Part shown: one piece after another, positions 63,971-64,000 of the stretch
Numbering within the stretch: position 1 is the first letter of the stretch
How the letters are laid out: every line of letters starts with the position of its first letter
DNA from: Prolixibacteraceae bacterium
GTDB taxonomy: Bacteria > Bacteroidota > Bacteroidia > Bacteroidales > Prolixibacteraceae
Assembly (NCBI GenBank): GCA_019856515.1
Contig: CP082230.1
Location: forward strand, 186,001 to 250,000
DNA: 64,000 bases
Direction of reading: 5' to 3'
The notes under the pieces: generated by a model
Databases searched by the model: none
The model's input: only the letters and a program-made list of their open reading frames with translations
What the model was told of the DNA's origin: nothing
Position numbers and translations under genes: made by a program

Positions 63971-64000
63971 GCTATTCTTATCTTTAGACATAAGAGTAGC
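63971..64000 (+). terminator. Terminator-like hairpin at the window end
   Basis: GCTATTCTTAT and ATAAGAGTAGC form an 11-bp stem with one G-T pair and an 8-base loop. The T run, if any, falls outside the window. Confidence 0.5.

Noticed and set aside
1..64000. CRISPR arrays, tRNA or rRNA genes, and prophage
   Set aside because: I found no direct-repeat/spacer pattern, no cloverleaf with CCA-like end, and no phage structural genes; a covariance scan would be the decisive check.

Overview
The window looks like a chromosome segment of an AT-rich member of the Bacteroidota, probably a marine or saline member of the order Bacteroidales/Marinilabiliales. This rests on two SusC/SusD pairs, Bacteroidota-type families (DUF4301, DUF4293, SO_0444-type metal permease), lipoproteins with Bacteroidota lipoboxes, a probable type IX secretion (T9SS) sorting tail, and several -7 elements of the phylum's TAnnTTTG type. 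The exact taxon is an inference. I saw no rRNA, tRNA, CRISPR or prophage.

Layout. 1-9.4 kb is a glycan-utilisation locus: a SusC-like porin (5' end outside the window), SusD-like lipoprotein, an unrecognised 191-aa protein, a membrane-anchored regulator with two LamG-like periplasmic domains and a cytoplasmic AraC DNA-binding domain, and a convergent GH36-type glycosidase. 9.9-22.3 kb is mostly housekeeping: TPR protein, DUF4301, radical SAM protein, acyl-ACP thioesterase, MATE exporter overlapping a bifunctional glutathione synthetase GshAB, thioredoxin, MBL-fold hydrolase and a GH13 lipoprotein. 22.3-23.4 kb is a decayed group II intron lying directly behind a transcription terminator, as group IIC introns do, with most of its maturase deleted. 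23.6-30.7 kb holds an unrecognised 515-aa protein and a second SusC/SusD pair whose susC is broken by a 127-bp MITE-like insertion flanked by TA.

31-36 kb carries a small hypothetical, a Cu/Zn-type permease with HMA domain, an MFS transporter, an RsmI-like methylase and a YfcE-like phosphodiesterase. 36.3-42 kb carries a 994-aa receiver/PEP-synthase-like protein, a nucleoside phosphorylase, a prohibitin-family protein and a DUF4293 protein. 42.3-51.4 kb has a 1671-aa multi-domain surface protein, class I fumarase and a BspA-type leucine-rich-repeat protein. 51.8-64 kb has an AraC regulator, an intergenic region with stacked hairpins (small-RNA candidate), ferrochelatase, a 975-aa gluzincin-propeller-barrel protein, an SDR, a sulfatase, DUF2335, diacylglycerol kinase, a beta-flower protein, a tiny membrane protein and a nitrilase-superfamily enzyme.

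The glycan genes fit together as surface capture and import (SusCD), sensing (LamG-AraC regulator), and hydrolysis or desulfation (GH36-like, GH13, sulfatase), although the sulfatase and GH13 genes are not physically in a Sus operon. The most unusual items are the LamG-LamG-TM-AraC regulator, the TA-flanked 127-bp element in susC, the intron remnant and the protease-propeller-barrel protein.
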